A stretch of 39,030 nucleotides of DNA from Glycomyces sp. YM15 (lineage in GTDB: Bacteria > Actinomycetota > Actinomycetes > Mycobacteriales > Micromonosporaceae): assembly GCF_016918015.1 (NCBI RefSeq), contig NZ_JAERMK010000018.1, forward strand, positions 19,923 through 58,952, given 5' to 3'. The position numbers and the translations under genes were made by a program. This document shows positions 16,268 through 23,289 of this stretch, piece after piece. Every line of letters begins with the position of its first letter. The stretch's first letter is position 1. The notes below the pieces were generated by a model. The model saw only the letters and a list, made by a program, of their open reading frames with translations. It searched no databases and was not told the DNA's origin.

Positions 16268-16923
16268 GACAGCTCCTTGACTTCCAGGTTGCGGTAGTGG
16301 GCCTTGAGCGGGGACATCTGGCGGAAGCCGATCCGTCCGGCGCCGAGTGGTTCGGCGTCGCGGAACGTGAACAGCTCCAGCTCGTCGATCGCGAAGCGCA
16401 CTTCGGGACCGTGTTTGCGGACGCTGACGCGGTACCGCCCGTCGGCGTCCTCGGGTCCGGGCAGCGGGTCGGCGCCTTGGGCGACGAGTCGGAATCCGGG
16501 GCTCCTGCGGAGGTTGCAGGTGCGGAAGCGGCGCTCAGAGGGCCACTTGCGGCGCAGGTAGGAGACGTGGAGGGTCGACACGTCGCCGGAGTGGTACTGC
16601 GGGTAGTGGCCGGTGCGCGGCGCGAGCGACGGGTCGAACAGGTCGCGCCCGCCGGTGCCGGTCGCGGCGAAGAAGAGCATCGCGAGACCTTCGCCGCTGA
16701 GCGGTTTGAAGTCCCAGGAGATCTCGACGTCGGCCGCGAACACCTCCGGGCACCAGTAGGTGAAGTGGGCGTGGTCGCCGCGCCCGGCGGCGGCGAGCGC
16801 GGTCTCGTCCGCGGTGCTCGCGAGCACCATCCCGTCGTCGCGGTGTTCCACGCCGACAGGGCCTTCCGCGACCCAGCCCTCGAGGTCCGAAGGCCGGGCC
16901 AGCGGATTGCGGTACGTGCTCAC
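16264..16923 (-). CDS. YesU-like DUF1961 protein
   Basis: A 219-residue beta-rich protein of the YesU/DUF1961 type, the same length as Bacillus YesU. Characteristic parts are EISWDFKPLSGEGLAMLFFAATG (split), LFDPSLAPRTGHYPQYHSGDVSTLHVSY and the RYRVSVRKHGPEVRFAIDELELF region. The fold is a concanavalin-like sandwich, which suggests carbohydrate binding or hydrolysis, but a reaction is not established. It has no signal peptide. Both ends overlap neighbouring genes by 4 nt, so it is made together with the acetylesterase upstream and the lyase downstream, as in the Bacillus yes cluster for rhamnogalacturonan use. Confidence 0.85.
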   Translation of the reverse strand: MSTYRNPLARPSDLEGWVAEGPVGVEHRDDGMVLASTADETALAAAGRGDHAHFTYWCPEVFAADVEISWDFKPLSGEGLAMLFFAATGTGGRDLFDPSLAPRTGHYPQYHSGDVSTLHVSYLRRKWPSERRFRTCNLRRSPGFRLVAQGADPLPGPEDADGRYRVSVRKHGPEVRFAIDELELFTFRDAEPLGAGRIGFRQMSPLKAHYRNLEVKELS

Positions 16924-17621
16924 TTGCGGACCATCTCGAGTCCGGCTGGTACGGCGTCGGCGCCGTGGCCGTCGAGCGCGAGGAGTGCTTCGGCCACGAA
17001 CCCGGCCACCGCGGCGGCTCCGGCGGTCGTGTAGTGGGTGTTGTCCTTCTTGAGGTCCGCGCTGACTTCGATGCCGCGCGCGGCGGCGGCGCCGTGGACG
17101 AAGAGCGCGGCGGACTCGTCCTTGCCGAGCCAGGTGTAGAGCCAGCGGGTGAAGGCGTTGAGGTCGATGACGGGGACGTCGAGTTCGTGCCCGAGGCGGC
17201 GGACTTCGGCCGGGTAGGGGCCGTGGGAGTACCGCAGTGTCCCATCGACCGTGAACATGCGGCGTTCGACGCTGGTGGTGAGGACGGGCCTGGCGCCCGC
17301 GCTGCGGACCTCTTCGATGAAGGCGGTGAGGTGCTCCCTGTAGCCGCCGTCGGCGGCGAGCTCGTCGGGTTCCTTCTGGTCGTTGTGGCCGAAGCCGAAG
17401 ACGACGGTGTCGTCGGGCTGGAGCTCGTCGGTGATGAGCTTCCAGTTGCCCTGCTCGCGGAAGGTCGTGGTGGTGGCACCGCCGAAGGCGCGGTTGCGCA
17501 CGGGCTCTTGCAGGAACGCGGCGAGTTCGTCGCCCCAGCCGAGGAGCGGCAGGTCGGCGTGGCCGGAGGTGGCGCCGTCGTCGGTGGGGGCGAGGGTGGA
17601 GTCGCCTGCGAGGTGGATCAT
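16920..17621 (-). CDS. Rhamnogalacturonan acetylesterase, RhgT/YesT-like (SGNH, CE12)
   Basis: SGNH-fold esterase of 233 residues that removes acetyl groups from rhamnogalacturonan backbone sugars. Block I is LAGDST with catalytic Ser8; Gly48 lies in RAFGGATT; Asn80 is in GFGHND; Asp193 and His196 lie in KKDNTHYTTAG. This is the set expected for carbohydrate esterase family 12. The start is the ATG at 17621, giving the GDS motif at the usual distance; the much longer open frame upstream is a shadow of the permease. No signal peptide is present, so deacetylation would occur inside the cell. It lies 2 nt after the permease stop and overlaps the YesU-like gene by 4 nt. Confidence 0.9.
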   Translation of the reverse strand: MIHLAGDSTLAPTDDGATSGHADLPLLGWGDELAAFLQEPVRNRAFGGATTTTFREQGNWKLITDELQPDDTVVFGFGHNDQKEPDELAADGGYREHLTAFIEEVRSAGARPVLTTSVERRMFTVDGTLRYSHGPYPAEVRRLGHELDVPVIDLNAFTRWLYTWLGKDESAALFVHGAAAARGIEVSADLKKDNTHYTTAGAAAVAGFVAEALLALDGHGADAVPAGLEMVRK

Positions 17622-17623
17622 GG

Positions 17624-18508
17624 TCAGCCTTTCACGCTTCCGATGAGCATGCCTTTTGCGAAGTGCTTCTGGAGGAACGGGTACGCCAGGAGCACGGGGA
17701 TCGTGGCGATGATGACGACGGCGAACTTGATGCCCTGCGCGGGCGGCGGCACGTCCGAGTTGAGTTCGTCGGCGGAGAGCGAGGCCGCGGCGGTGACCTG
17801 GCGCAGGATCATCTGGAGCGTCCATTTGCCGGTATCGCTGAGGTAGAGCAGCGGCGAGAGGTAGTCGTTCCAGATGCCGACGGCGTAGAACAGCGCGAAC
17901 GTGGCGAGCACGGGTTTGGACAGGGGGATCACGACGTGCCGGAGCACCTGCAGTTCGTTCGCGCCGTCGATCTTCGCGGACTCCTCCAGCTCGTTGGGGA
18001 GCTGCTGGAAGAAGTTCTTGATGATGATGAGGCTGAACGGGTTGATCGCGGCGGGCAGGATCAGCGCCCAGTACGTGTCGAGGAGGCCGAGGTCCTTGAC
18101 CACGAGGAACGTGGGGATCATGCCGGCGCTGAAGACCATCGTGAAGACGACGAGGCTGAGCACGGTGCGGCGGCCCGGCAGGTCCACTTTCGACAGCGGA
18201 TAGGCCATGAGCACGGTGAGCGCGAGCTGGATCAGGGTGCCGACGACGGTGACGGCCACGGTGGTGACGAAGGCCCGCAGGATCACGTCGGAGGACAGGA
18301 TCGACTCGTACGATGTGGTGGTGAACTCTTCGGGCCACAGGAAGAACGGCCGGGTGGTGATCTCGAGTTCGGTCGCGAACGATCCGGCGAGCACGTATAC
18401 GAACGGCAGGATCGCGAGCACGCCCACGCCGGTGAGCAGCAGGACGTTGAGGACGTCGAAGGCGCGTCCGGCGCGGGTGTTGAACCGCTTGTGGGTCGAC
18501 GGGCTCAT
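17624..18508 (-). CDS. CUT1 ABC transporter permease (rhamnogalacturonan oligosaccharide uptake, subunit 2)
   Basis: Permease of 294 residues, LplC/YesQ-like. Features are the first helix (LNVLLLTGVGVLAILPFVYVL), further hydrophobic segments, the EAA loop LEESAKIDGANELQVLRHVVIP, and the terminal LQKHFAKGMLIGSVKG. Its ATG shares one base with the TGA of the other permease, and the acetylesterase begins 2 nt after its stop. Given the enzymes of the operon, the likely cargo is (acetylated) rhamnogalacturonan-I oligosaccharide. This is inference from context, not from the permease sequence. Confidence 0.92.
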   Translation of the reverse strand: MSPSTHKRFNTRAGRAFDVLNVLLLTGVGVLAILPFVYVLAGSFATELEITTRPFFLWPEEFTTTSYESILSSDVILRAFVTTVAVTVVGTLIQLALTVLMAYPLSKVDLPGRRTVLSLVVFTMVFSAGMIPTFLVVKDLGLLDTYWALILPAAINPFSLIIIKNFFQQLPNELEESAKIDGANELQVLRHVVIPLSKPVLATFALFYAVGIWNDYLSPLLYLSDTGKWTLQMILRQVTAAASLSADELNSDVPPPAQGIKFAVVIIATIPVLLAYPFLQKHFAKGMLIGSVKG

Positions 18509-19473
18509 CAGAAGATCCCCTGCTGGTTGAAGCGCTTGGCGAGCCAGTTGGTGCCGAAGATGAGCACGAGGCCGACGATGGCCTTGAACAGGCCCACGGC
18601 CGTGGCGTAGCTGTACGCGCCCTGCTCGATGCCCGCGAAGTACACGTAGGTGTCGAAGACGTCGGCCACGGTCCGGTTGAGGGCGTTCGACATCAGGTAG
18701 ATCTGCTCGAAGCCGGTGTTGAGGATCTGGCCGGTCTGGAGGATGAGCAGGACCACGATCGTGGGCATGATCGAGGGCAGCGTGATGTGCCAGACCCGCT
18801 GCCAGCGCCCGGCGCCGTCGATGATCGCGGCCTCGTACTGCTCCTGGTCGACCCCGGCGAGCGCGGCGAGGAAGATGATGGTGCCCCAGCCGGTGTTCTT
18901 CCAGACCTCCTGCATGAGGATGAGGGGCCGGAACCAGTCGGGGTCGGCGAGCATGTTGGCGTCGGTGCCGAGGATCCACCCGAAGAACGTCCAGAGGGGA
19001 CCGTTGCCGATGGCGAAGAGCAGCGCGGTGATCGAGACGACCACGGTCCACGACAGGAAGTGCGGGATGTAGACGAGGGTCTGCACGGTGCGCTTGAGGA
19101 CCTGGAGCCGCAGTTCGTTCAGCAGCAGGGCCAGCACGATCGTGAGCGGGAACGCGATGAACAGGCTGAGCCCGGCGACGATGAGCGTGTTCTCGAGCAG
19201 CCGCGGGAAGTCCGGATTGGACAGGAACTCCCGGAAGTGGGTGAGGCCAACCCATTCACTGCCGTCGATGCCGAGGAACGGGATGTAGTTCTTGAACGCG
19301 ATCCGGGCCCCGTACATGGGCCAGAACCGGAACAGCGCGAAGTACAGGACGCCGGGCAGCATCAGGACGAACAGCCAGCGGTACCTGACGAGGTCGCCGA
19401 AGCGTCGCTTGCGGCGGCGCGCCCGCGGCGGCGGCGTGGGCGGCGATTCGGGCCGGGCCGCTAGGAGGGTCAT
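18508..19473 (-). CDS. CUT1 ABC transporter permease (rhamnogalacturonan oligosaccharide uptake, subunit 1)
   Basis: Permease of 321 residues, LplB/YesP/YteP-like. A proline-rich, Arg-rich N-tail (about 1-28) precedes about six helices. FRFWPMYGARIAFKNYIPF follows helix 1, and the EAA loop is EAAIIDGAGRWQRVWHITLP. It is closely similar in layout to the permease at 9-1034, so the two transporters are paralogues. The start is the ATG at 19473, 27 nt before a 36-bp perfect hairpin that separates it from the binding-protein gene. The TGA overlaps the next ATG by one base. Confidence 0.93.
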   Translation of the reverse strand: MTLLAARPESPPTPPPRARRRKRRFGDLVRYRWLFVLMLPGVLYFALFRFWPMYGARIAFKNYIPFLGIDGSEWVGLTHFREFLSNPDFPRLLENTLIVAGLSLFIAFPLTIVLALLLNELRLQVLKRTVQTLVYIPHFLSWTVVVSITALLFAIGNGPLWTFFGWILGTDANMLADPDWFRPLILMQEVWKNTGWGTIIFLAALAGVDQEQYEAAIIDGAGRWQRVWHITLPSIMPTIVVLLILQTGQILNTGFEQIYLMSNALNRTVADVFDTYVYFAGIEQGAYSYATAVGLFKAIVGLVLIFGTNWLAKRFNQQGIF

Positions 19474-19499
19474 GGTCGCGGTCTCCTCGAGGGATCGGG

Positions 19500-19535
19500 G
19501 CGCGGGAACGGCATCGCGCGATGCCGTTCCCGCGC
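19500..19535. promoter_or_regulatory. 36-bp perfect inverted repeat between binding-protein and permease genes
   Basis: Bases 19500-19535 are self-complementary with no mismatch, centred between 19517 and 19518; the arm begins GCGCGGGAACGGCATCG. It lies 22 nt after the binding-protein stop and 27 nt before the permease start, within one operon. No U-tract follows, so it is more likely an mRNA-stabilising or partially attenuating hairpin that favours high binding-protein level, as known for other ABC operons. Confidence 0.8.
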
Positions 19536-19557
19536 AGGGGCAGGGAGCGGCGGTTGC

Positions 19558-21081
19558 CTACAGGAGCTCGTTGACCTCCTGGATCACGTCGTCGCCGCCG
19601 CTGGAGCGCCACGTGTCGATGGCCGCCTGCAGTCCGGCCTCGTCGATCTGGCCGGCGATGTACTGGATGCGGGCGTCGGCGATGATCGTGTCGAGCTGGG
19701 CGCCACTGGTGGTGTAGGTGGGCGACACGACTCCGGCGGCCGGGTTGTAGACCGCGTTGGGCAGGTCTTCGGCCTGGAGGTCGAGCCGGAGCTGGTAGAG
19801 CGCGGCGTCGAACTCGGTCTCCTGCTTCTTCGGGTGGGCGTTGTACCCGGCGACGTTCATGCCCAGCTGCGCCCAGGCGCCGGTGACCTGGTCGGTGAAG
19901 TCCTGCTTGGCCGGGTCGAAGACGACGCCGCCGTCCTCGACGGTGTAGTTGTCGCCTTCGATGCCGTGGTTCATGAGGTTCTGCGCCTCGGTGGAGTTCA
20001 GTTCGTTGAGGGCCGTGAGGACCTGCGCGAGCTGCTCCTCGGTCTGCACGCCCGATCGCGGGATCGCGAGGAAGCCGGAGTACCCGGCGGTGGGCATCGC
20101 GTAGGTGCCGTTGGGGCCTTCGAGCTGGCCGGCGAGGGCGACGTACTGGTCGAAGCCCTCGGGGTCCTGCTCCTTGAACAGCTTGGCCAGTTCGGCGGCG
20201 CGGGACTGGACGTCGATGATGATGCCGCCCTCGCCGTTGAGGAACGGCTCGTTCCAGGTGGCGGGGTCCATGGTGGCGTAGTCGGGGTTGACGTAGCCGT
20301 TCTGGACGAGGTCGCGCTCGTACTGGAGGGCCTGGCTCCATTCGGGAGTGGTGAACGCCGGGACGAGTTCGCCGCCCTCGTCGCTCCACAGGTTGCCGGA
20401 GCCGTGCCAGACCTCGATGGCGTCGTAGGGGCTGCCGTTGCCGATGCCGCCCCACGCGGGGTTGATCATGCCGTAGGTGTCGTCCTGGCCGTTGCCGTCG
20501 GGGTCGTCCTCGGTGAACGCGCGGGCGATCTCGTACAGGTCGGCGGTGGTCTCGGGCAGTGGGAGGCCGAGGTTGTCCAGCCAGTCCTGGCGGATGATCA
20601 CGCTGTGGCGGATGACGTCGCGGGCGCGGTAGACGCCGTAGACCTTCCCGTTGACGCTGGAGGCCTCTTGGACCTCGGGGTTCTCGGTGACGAGGCTGGG
20701 GTAGTCGCCGGAGGCGAGGTGCTCGCTGAGGTCCCAGAACCCGCCGGCTTCGGCGGTCTGGACGAAGGCCTGGTCCTTGCCCTGGATGACCATGACGTCG
20801 GGGATGTCGTCGCCGGCGAGGACGGTGTTGGTCTTGGCGCCGTAGTCGCTGTTGGGCACCCATTGGACGCTGAGGTCGAGTCCGGCGAGTTCGCTGAGCG
20901 CCTTGTCGATCGGGTCGTCCTCCGCGGGCGGGACGGGGGAGAAGAAGGGCGCCATGATGTCGAGGGATTCGAGCGGTTCGTCGCCGGCGCCGCCGCCGTC
21001 GGAGCAGGAGGCGAGGGCGAGGCCGCCGATCGCGATCAATGCGATCGGTATGCGCTTGCTTGTGGTCGGGCCGTTTCTCAT
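19558..21081 (-). CDS. Extracellular solute-binding lipoprotein, LplA/YtcQ-like
   Basis: Sugar-binding lipoprotein of 507 residues that captures substrate outside the membrane. The signal has Lys/Arg near the start, the hydrophobic stretch IPIALIAIGGLALA and lipobox LASC with the lipidated Cys26. A Gly/Ser/Asp linker follows. The mature part shows family-1/3 binding-protein patterns: DIPDVMVIQGKD, NGKVYGVYRARD, LIIRQDWL-like VIIRQDWLDNLGL, and DDPDGNGQDDTYGM, a DxDxNGxxD calcium-like loop common in this group. The length, longer than classical maltose-type proteins, matches LplA. It is the second gene of the rhamnogalacturonan operon, after the YesL-like gene; the permeases follow after the perfect hairpin. 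Confidence 0.94.
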   Translation of the reverse strand: MRNGPTTSKRIPIALIAIGGLALASCSDGGGAGDEPLESLDIMAPFFSPVPPAEDDPIDKALSELAGLDLSVQWVPNSDYGAKTNTVLAGDDIPDVMVIQGKDQAFVQTAEAGGFWDLSEHLASGDYPSLVTENPEVQEASSVNGKVYGVYRARDVIRHSVIIRQDWLDNLGLPLPETTADLYEIARAFTEDDPDGNGQDDTYGMINPAWGGIGNGSPYDAIEVWHGSGNLWSDEGGELVPAFTTPEWSQALQYERDLVQNGYVNPDYATMDPATWNEPFLNGEGGIIIDVQSRAAELAKLFKEQDPEGFDQYVALAGQLEGPNGTYAMPTAGYSGFLAIPRSGVQTEEQLAQVLTALNELNSTEAQNLMNHGIEGDNYTVEDGGVVFDPAKQDFTDQVTGAWAQLGMNVAGYNAHPKKQETEFDAALYQLRLDLQAEDLPNAVYNPAAGVVSPTYTTSGAQLDTIIADARIQYIAGQIDEAGLQAAIDTWRSSGGDDVIQEVNELL

Positions 21082-21141
21082 CGGGGGTCGGGTCCTTTCA
21101 GACGGTTCAGCGAAAGGGGATCGCTTCGGTCGGTGGTGCGG

Positions 21142-21804
21142 TCAGATCGCGGCCGGGAGGTTCCGGTCGTTCGCGGCGTAGAAGGAGAGGCAGAGCGCGG
21201 TGCACAGGTGCACCCAGGCGCCGATGGCGATCACGGGCAGCAGCCCGGGTATGAACGCGGTGATCGCGGCGGTGAGCACGGTGGTGGCGATGAGGAGCAG
21301 GGGCGCGCCGGGGAACCGCACCAGGAACGTCCAGGCCAGGCGCACGCACTGGACGCGGCGCAGCTCGTAGTGGGCGTCCATCGTCAGCACGAGCACGAGG
21401 TGCGCGAGGCAGACGGCGGCCGCGGCCCACAGTCCGAACTGGAGCGCGGGAGACTCGCCGGTGTAGGTGAGGAGCCCGACCGCGAGGCCGGTGAGCGCGA
21501 CGGCGGAGGGCGCGGCGAGGAGGTTGGCGTGGAGGAAGTCGCGGCGCCACCGGGACGCGAAGGCGCGCACGAGCCGCTGCGAGTCGCCGCGCAGGCGGGT
21601 CCGGCTGCACGAGGTCGCCGCTGCGAGCGCGGGGGCCCAGCCGAGGACGAGCCCCCCGGCGAGCGCGAAGGCGATCACCAGGAGATTGAGCAGGCCCACG
21701 TAGGCCGCCGCGTCGGCCCAGCCGTACCAGCGCTCCAACCGTGTGCCGCGGTCGGCGGTCCGGTCGGTCGCCGACGGCCCGCCGGGGGTGGCCCACGTCG
21801 TCAT
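21142..21804 (-). CDS. YesL-like DUF624 membrane protein
   Basis: Membrane protein of 220 residues, clear DUF624/YesL type. It starts with WYGWADAAAYVGLLNLLVIAFALAGGLVLGWAPAL, where a Leu-rich helix is followed by the usual Gly-Pro-Ala turn. Then come an Arg-rich cytoplasmic loop, RAFASRWRRDFLHANLL, and three to four further helices ending in CTALCLSFYAANDR. It is the first gene of the rhamnogalacturonan operon, as yesL is in several Gram-positive clusters. A function in sensing or transporter assembly has been proposed only by association. A competing frame on the same strand gives Arg/Pro low complexity and is rejected. A canonical promoter lies about 120-150 bp upstream. Confidence 0.85.
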   Translation of the reverse strand: MTTWATPGGPSATDRTADRGTRLERWYGWADAAAYVGLLNLLVIAFALAGGLVLGWAPALAAATSCSRTRLRGDSQRLVRAFASRWRRDFLHANLLAAPSAVALTGLAVGLLTYTGESPALQFGLWAAAAVCLAHLVLVLTMDAHYELRRVQCVRLAWTFLVRFPGAPLLLIATTVLTAAITAFIPGLLPVIAIGAWVHLCTALCLSFYAANDRNLPAAI

Positions 21805-21900
21805 GCGCGCTCCTGCCGTCTACATCGATGTATGCGAACAGTTCGATTCCAACGGTCGGCAGCCGGTGCCGTCGCCGAGGGGCACCGAGTTCGCTGTCGA

Positions 21901-21914
21901 TTGAAAGGATTCAA
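21901..21914. promoter_or_regulatory. Operator candidate 1, TTGAA-N4-TTCAA
   Basis: TTGAAAGGATTCAA: arms TTGAA and TTCAA with spacer AGGA. It overlaps the predicted transcription start of the operon beginning at 21804. The architecture is identical to the repeat at 22023-22036, which argues for one dimeric regulator, possibly LacI-like. The regulator gene is not identified. Confidence 0.6.
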
Positions 21915-21925
21915 CTGTGGTTGCC

Positions 21926-21954
21926 ACCATAGTTAACGATCAATCTCCCGTCAA
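21926..21954 (-). promoter_or_regulatory. Housekeeping promoter of the rhamnogalacturonan operon
   Basis: Read on the minus strand: -35 TTGACG (21954-21949), a 17-nt spacer, -10 TATGGT (21931-21926). Transcription should begin near 21919. The operator-like repeat 21901-21914 lies immediately downstream of this point, a good position for a repressor block. Confidence 0.7.
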
Positions 21955-22022
21955 TACCTGGATGCACTCGCCTTTAATGGCGCGGCGGCAGGGGTGGCGG
22001 ACCGTGGTTCAGTCGTCGCAAG

Positions 22023-22036
22023 TTGAAACGGTTCAA
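22023..22036. promoter_or_regulatory. Operator candidate 2, TTGAA-N4-TTCAA
   Basis: TTGAAACGGTTCAA: same arms, spacer ACGG. It lies 122 bp from candidate 1 and about 70 bp upstream of the -35 box of the leftward promoter, suggesting looping or dual control. It also lies upstream of the rightward DUF2089 promoter. Confidence 0.6.
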
Positions 22037-22079
22037 TAACATTGCGGTGCTCGACCTTAAGAAAATTAATCTCTGACTC

Positions 22080-22108
22080 TTGAATCTTAAGATTCCCGTA
22101 GGTATAAC
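22080..22108 (+). promoter_or_regulatory. Leaderless-type promoter of the DUF2089 operon with overlapping palindrome
   Basis: -35 TTGAAT (22080-22085), 17-nt spacer, -10 TATAAC (22103-22108). The ATG at 22116 is 8 nt after the -10 box, so the transcript would start at or next to the start codon. The 14-bp perfect palindrome GAATCTTAAGATTC (22082-22095) covers the -35 box and spacer, a likely repressor site. This AT-rich stretch stands out from the surrounding GC-rich DNA. Confidence 0.7.
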
Positions 22109-22115
22109 TTGAGGT

Positions 22116-22493
22116 ATGGCAGATGAGGCAATGGACTGGCAGGAACTCACGAACCTGACCCGCGGCCGCCCGTTCACCGTCGAGCGGGTCCGGCTCGACG
22201 ACGGCGGCGTCGCGATCGAGGGGACGTTCGAGCTCCCGCAGCTCGCGCAGCTCAGCGTCGAAGACCAGGTCTTCGTCACCGCGTTCGTGCGGTGCCACGG
22301 CTCCATCAAGGAGATGGAGCGGACCTTCGGCGTCAGCTACCCCACGATCAAATCCCGGCTCAACCGCATCACCCAGGCCCTCGACTTCGTCGAGACCGAC
22401 CCGGCGCCCTCTCGCGCCGACGTCATCGACCGGCTCCGGCGCGGCGAGATCACCGCCGAACAAGCCCTGTCCGAATTGGAGGGACCGAGGTGA
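22116..22493 (+). CDS. DUF2089 family protein
   Basis: A 125-residue protein of the DUF2089 type. The core LPQLAQLSVEDQVFVTAFVRCHGSIKEMERTFGVSYPTIKSRLNRI (in parts, about residues 38-85) is a helix-turn-helix like that of sigma or LuxR proteins. It suggests DNA binding. The C-terminus VIDRLRRGEITAEQALSEL repeats the short helical SHOCT-like motif found at the start of the third gene of this operon. The start is the ATG at 22116 if the message is leaderless; ATG at 22131 has a better ribosome site (GATGAGG) and is the alternative. Family members usually sit, as here, before a small membrane protein and a YvlB/SHOCT-like protein. It may autoregulate through the palindrome at 22082-22095. Confidence 0.88.
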   Translation: MADEAMDWQELTNLTRGRPFTVERVRLDDGGVAIEGTFELPQLAQLSVEDQVFVTAFVRCHGSIKEMERTFGVSYPTIKSRLNRITQALDFVETDPAPSRADVIDRLRRGEITAEQALSELEGPR

Positions 22494-22750
22494 TGCCCCA
22501 GCTCGTCACCGTCCGAGTCCGACGCCCCGGCCACCGCACCGTCAGGCTCTGGATCCCCGTGCTCCTCGTGGCGATCGTGCTCTCGCCGATCCTGCTCCTG
22601 GCGCTCATCGGCGGCGTCATCGCCTGCCTGATCTTCGACCTGCGCCTACCGCGGACCTTCGCCGGCGTCTGGCGCGTCATCGCCGCACTCCCCGGCGCCC
22701 GCTTCGACATCGAGCGGGGCCGCAACGCCGTGCTCGTCATCATCCGTTGA
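22493..22750 (+). CDS. Small membrane protein of the DUF2089 operon
   Basis: An 85-residue protein with one or two membrane helices (IPVLLVAIVLSPILLLALIGGVIACLIF, about 21-48, in one long hydrophobic block). It has basic flanks and a short cytoplasmic tail. The ATG shares one base with the upstream TGA; GTG at 22490 is equally possible. No conserved domain is recognised. Comparable small membrane proteins occur between DUF2089 and SHOCT-like genes in other Gram-positives, so the three likely form a functional unit related to envelope state, which is inference. Confidence 0.8.
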   Translation: MPQLVTVRVRRPGHRTVRLWIPVLLVAIVLSPILLLALIGGVIACLIFDLRLPRTFAGVWRVIAALPGARFDIERGRNAVLVIIR

Positions 22751-22764
22751 AAGAGAGAACCGCA

Positions 22765-23181
22765 ATGAACGAACAGCGCAAAGCCATCCTGGACATGCTC
22801 GCCGAAGGCAAGATCACCGCCGACGAGGCCGAGCGGCTGCTCACCGCCGTCGAACCCGGCGAACCGGCCCCGAACACCACCGCCCGTCCCAAAGGCAAGG
22901 CGAAATACCTGCGCCTCCTTGTGGAATACGTCGAGAACGGCGAACCCGGACGGGTCAACATCCGCGTCCCGATCGCACTCCTGCGCGCCGGCGTTCGCCT
23001 CACCGCCCTCGTCCCGCCCCAGGCCCTCGAGAAGGCCAACGCCGAGATGGCCAAGAACGGCGTCCCCTTCGACCTGACCCAGCTCAGGCCCGACGAGCTC
23101 GAAGAGCTCGTGAACCACCTCGACGAGGTGACCGTGGACATCGACAGCTCCGATGCCCAGGTCCGCATCTTCAGCGAGTAG
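22765..23181 (+). CDS. SHOCT-like (YvlB/LiaX N-terminal type) protein
   Basis: A 138-residue protein. The N-terminus RKAILDMLAEGKITADEAERLLTAV is the SHOCT-like/YvlB helical hairpin often found at the start of envelope-stress proteins. A Pro-rich linker (about 30-45) follows, then a region with VNIRVPIALLRAGVRLTALVP and an acidic C-terminus. The ATG at 22765 is preceded by AAAGAGAG. It is the third gene of the DUF2089 operon, 14 nt after the membrane-protein gene. The lipoprotein or beta-helix part of full YvlB proteins is absent, so this is a short form. Confidence 0.82.
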   Translation: MNEQRKAILDMLAEGKITADEAERLLTAVEPGEPAPNTTARPKGKAKYLRLLVEYVENGEPGRVNIRVPIALLRAGVRLTALVPPQALEKANAEMAKNGVPFDLTQLRPDELEELVNHLDEVTVDIDSSDAQVRIFSE

Positions 23182-23186
23182 TGCCC

Positions 23187-23279
23187 ATGTGGCGCTTTCG
23201 CGTGGCGGCGAACCTGATGCGGGCCCGGTGGCGCTGCGCCGCCTGGAGATACCGGGCCCGCTGGGGCCGGCGGGCCTGA
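23187..23279 (+). CDS. Possible 30-residue Trp/Arg-rich peptide
   Basis: ATG at 23187, 5 nt after the SHOCT-like stop, gives 30 residues starting MWRFRVAANLMRARW with four Trp and about ten Arg. No good ribosome site is present (only GCGAG near 23174). It overlaps the convergent terminator-like hairpin at 23220-23260 and an opposing small frame. It may be real, coupled to the operon, or a by-product of the hairpin. No homologue is known to me. Confidence 0.3.
   Translation: MWRFRVAANLMRARWRCAAWRYRARWGRRA
23220..23260. terminator. Hairpin between convergent DUF2089 operon and kdpD
   Basis: CGGGCCCGG (23220-23228) pairs perfectly with CCGGGCCCG (23252-23260); a smaller GGCG/CGCC stem lies in the loop. 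It is in the 108-bp convergent gap and could end transcription from both sides, although no T-run follows. Confidence 0.5.
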
Positions 23280-23289
23280 ATCCGCCGCA

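Noticed and set aside
16920..18338. Apparent long fusion of permease region and acetylesterase in one frame
   Set aside because: Upstream of 17621 the frame is Arg/Pro shadow sequence opposite the real permease frame; the GDS motif fixes the true start.
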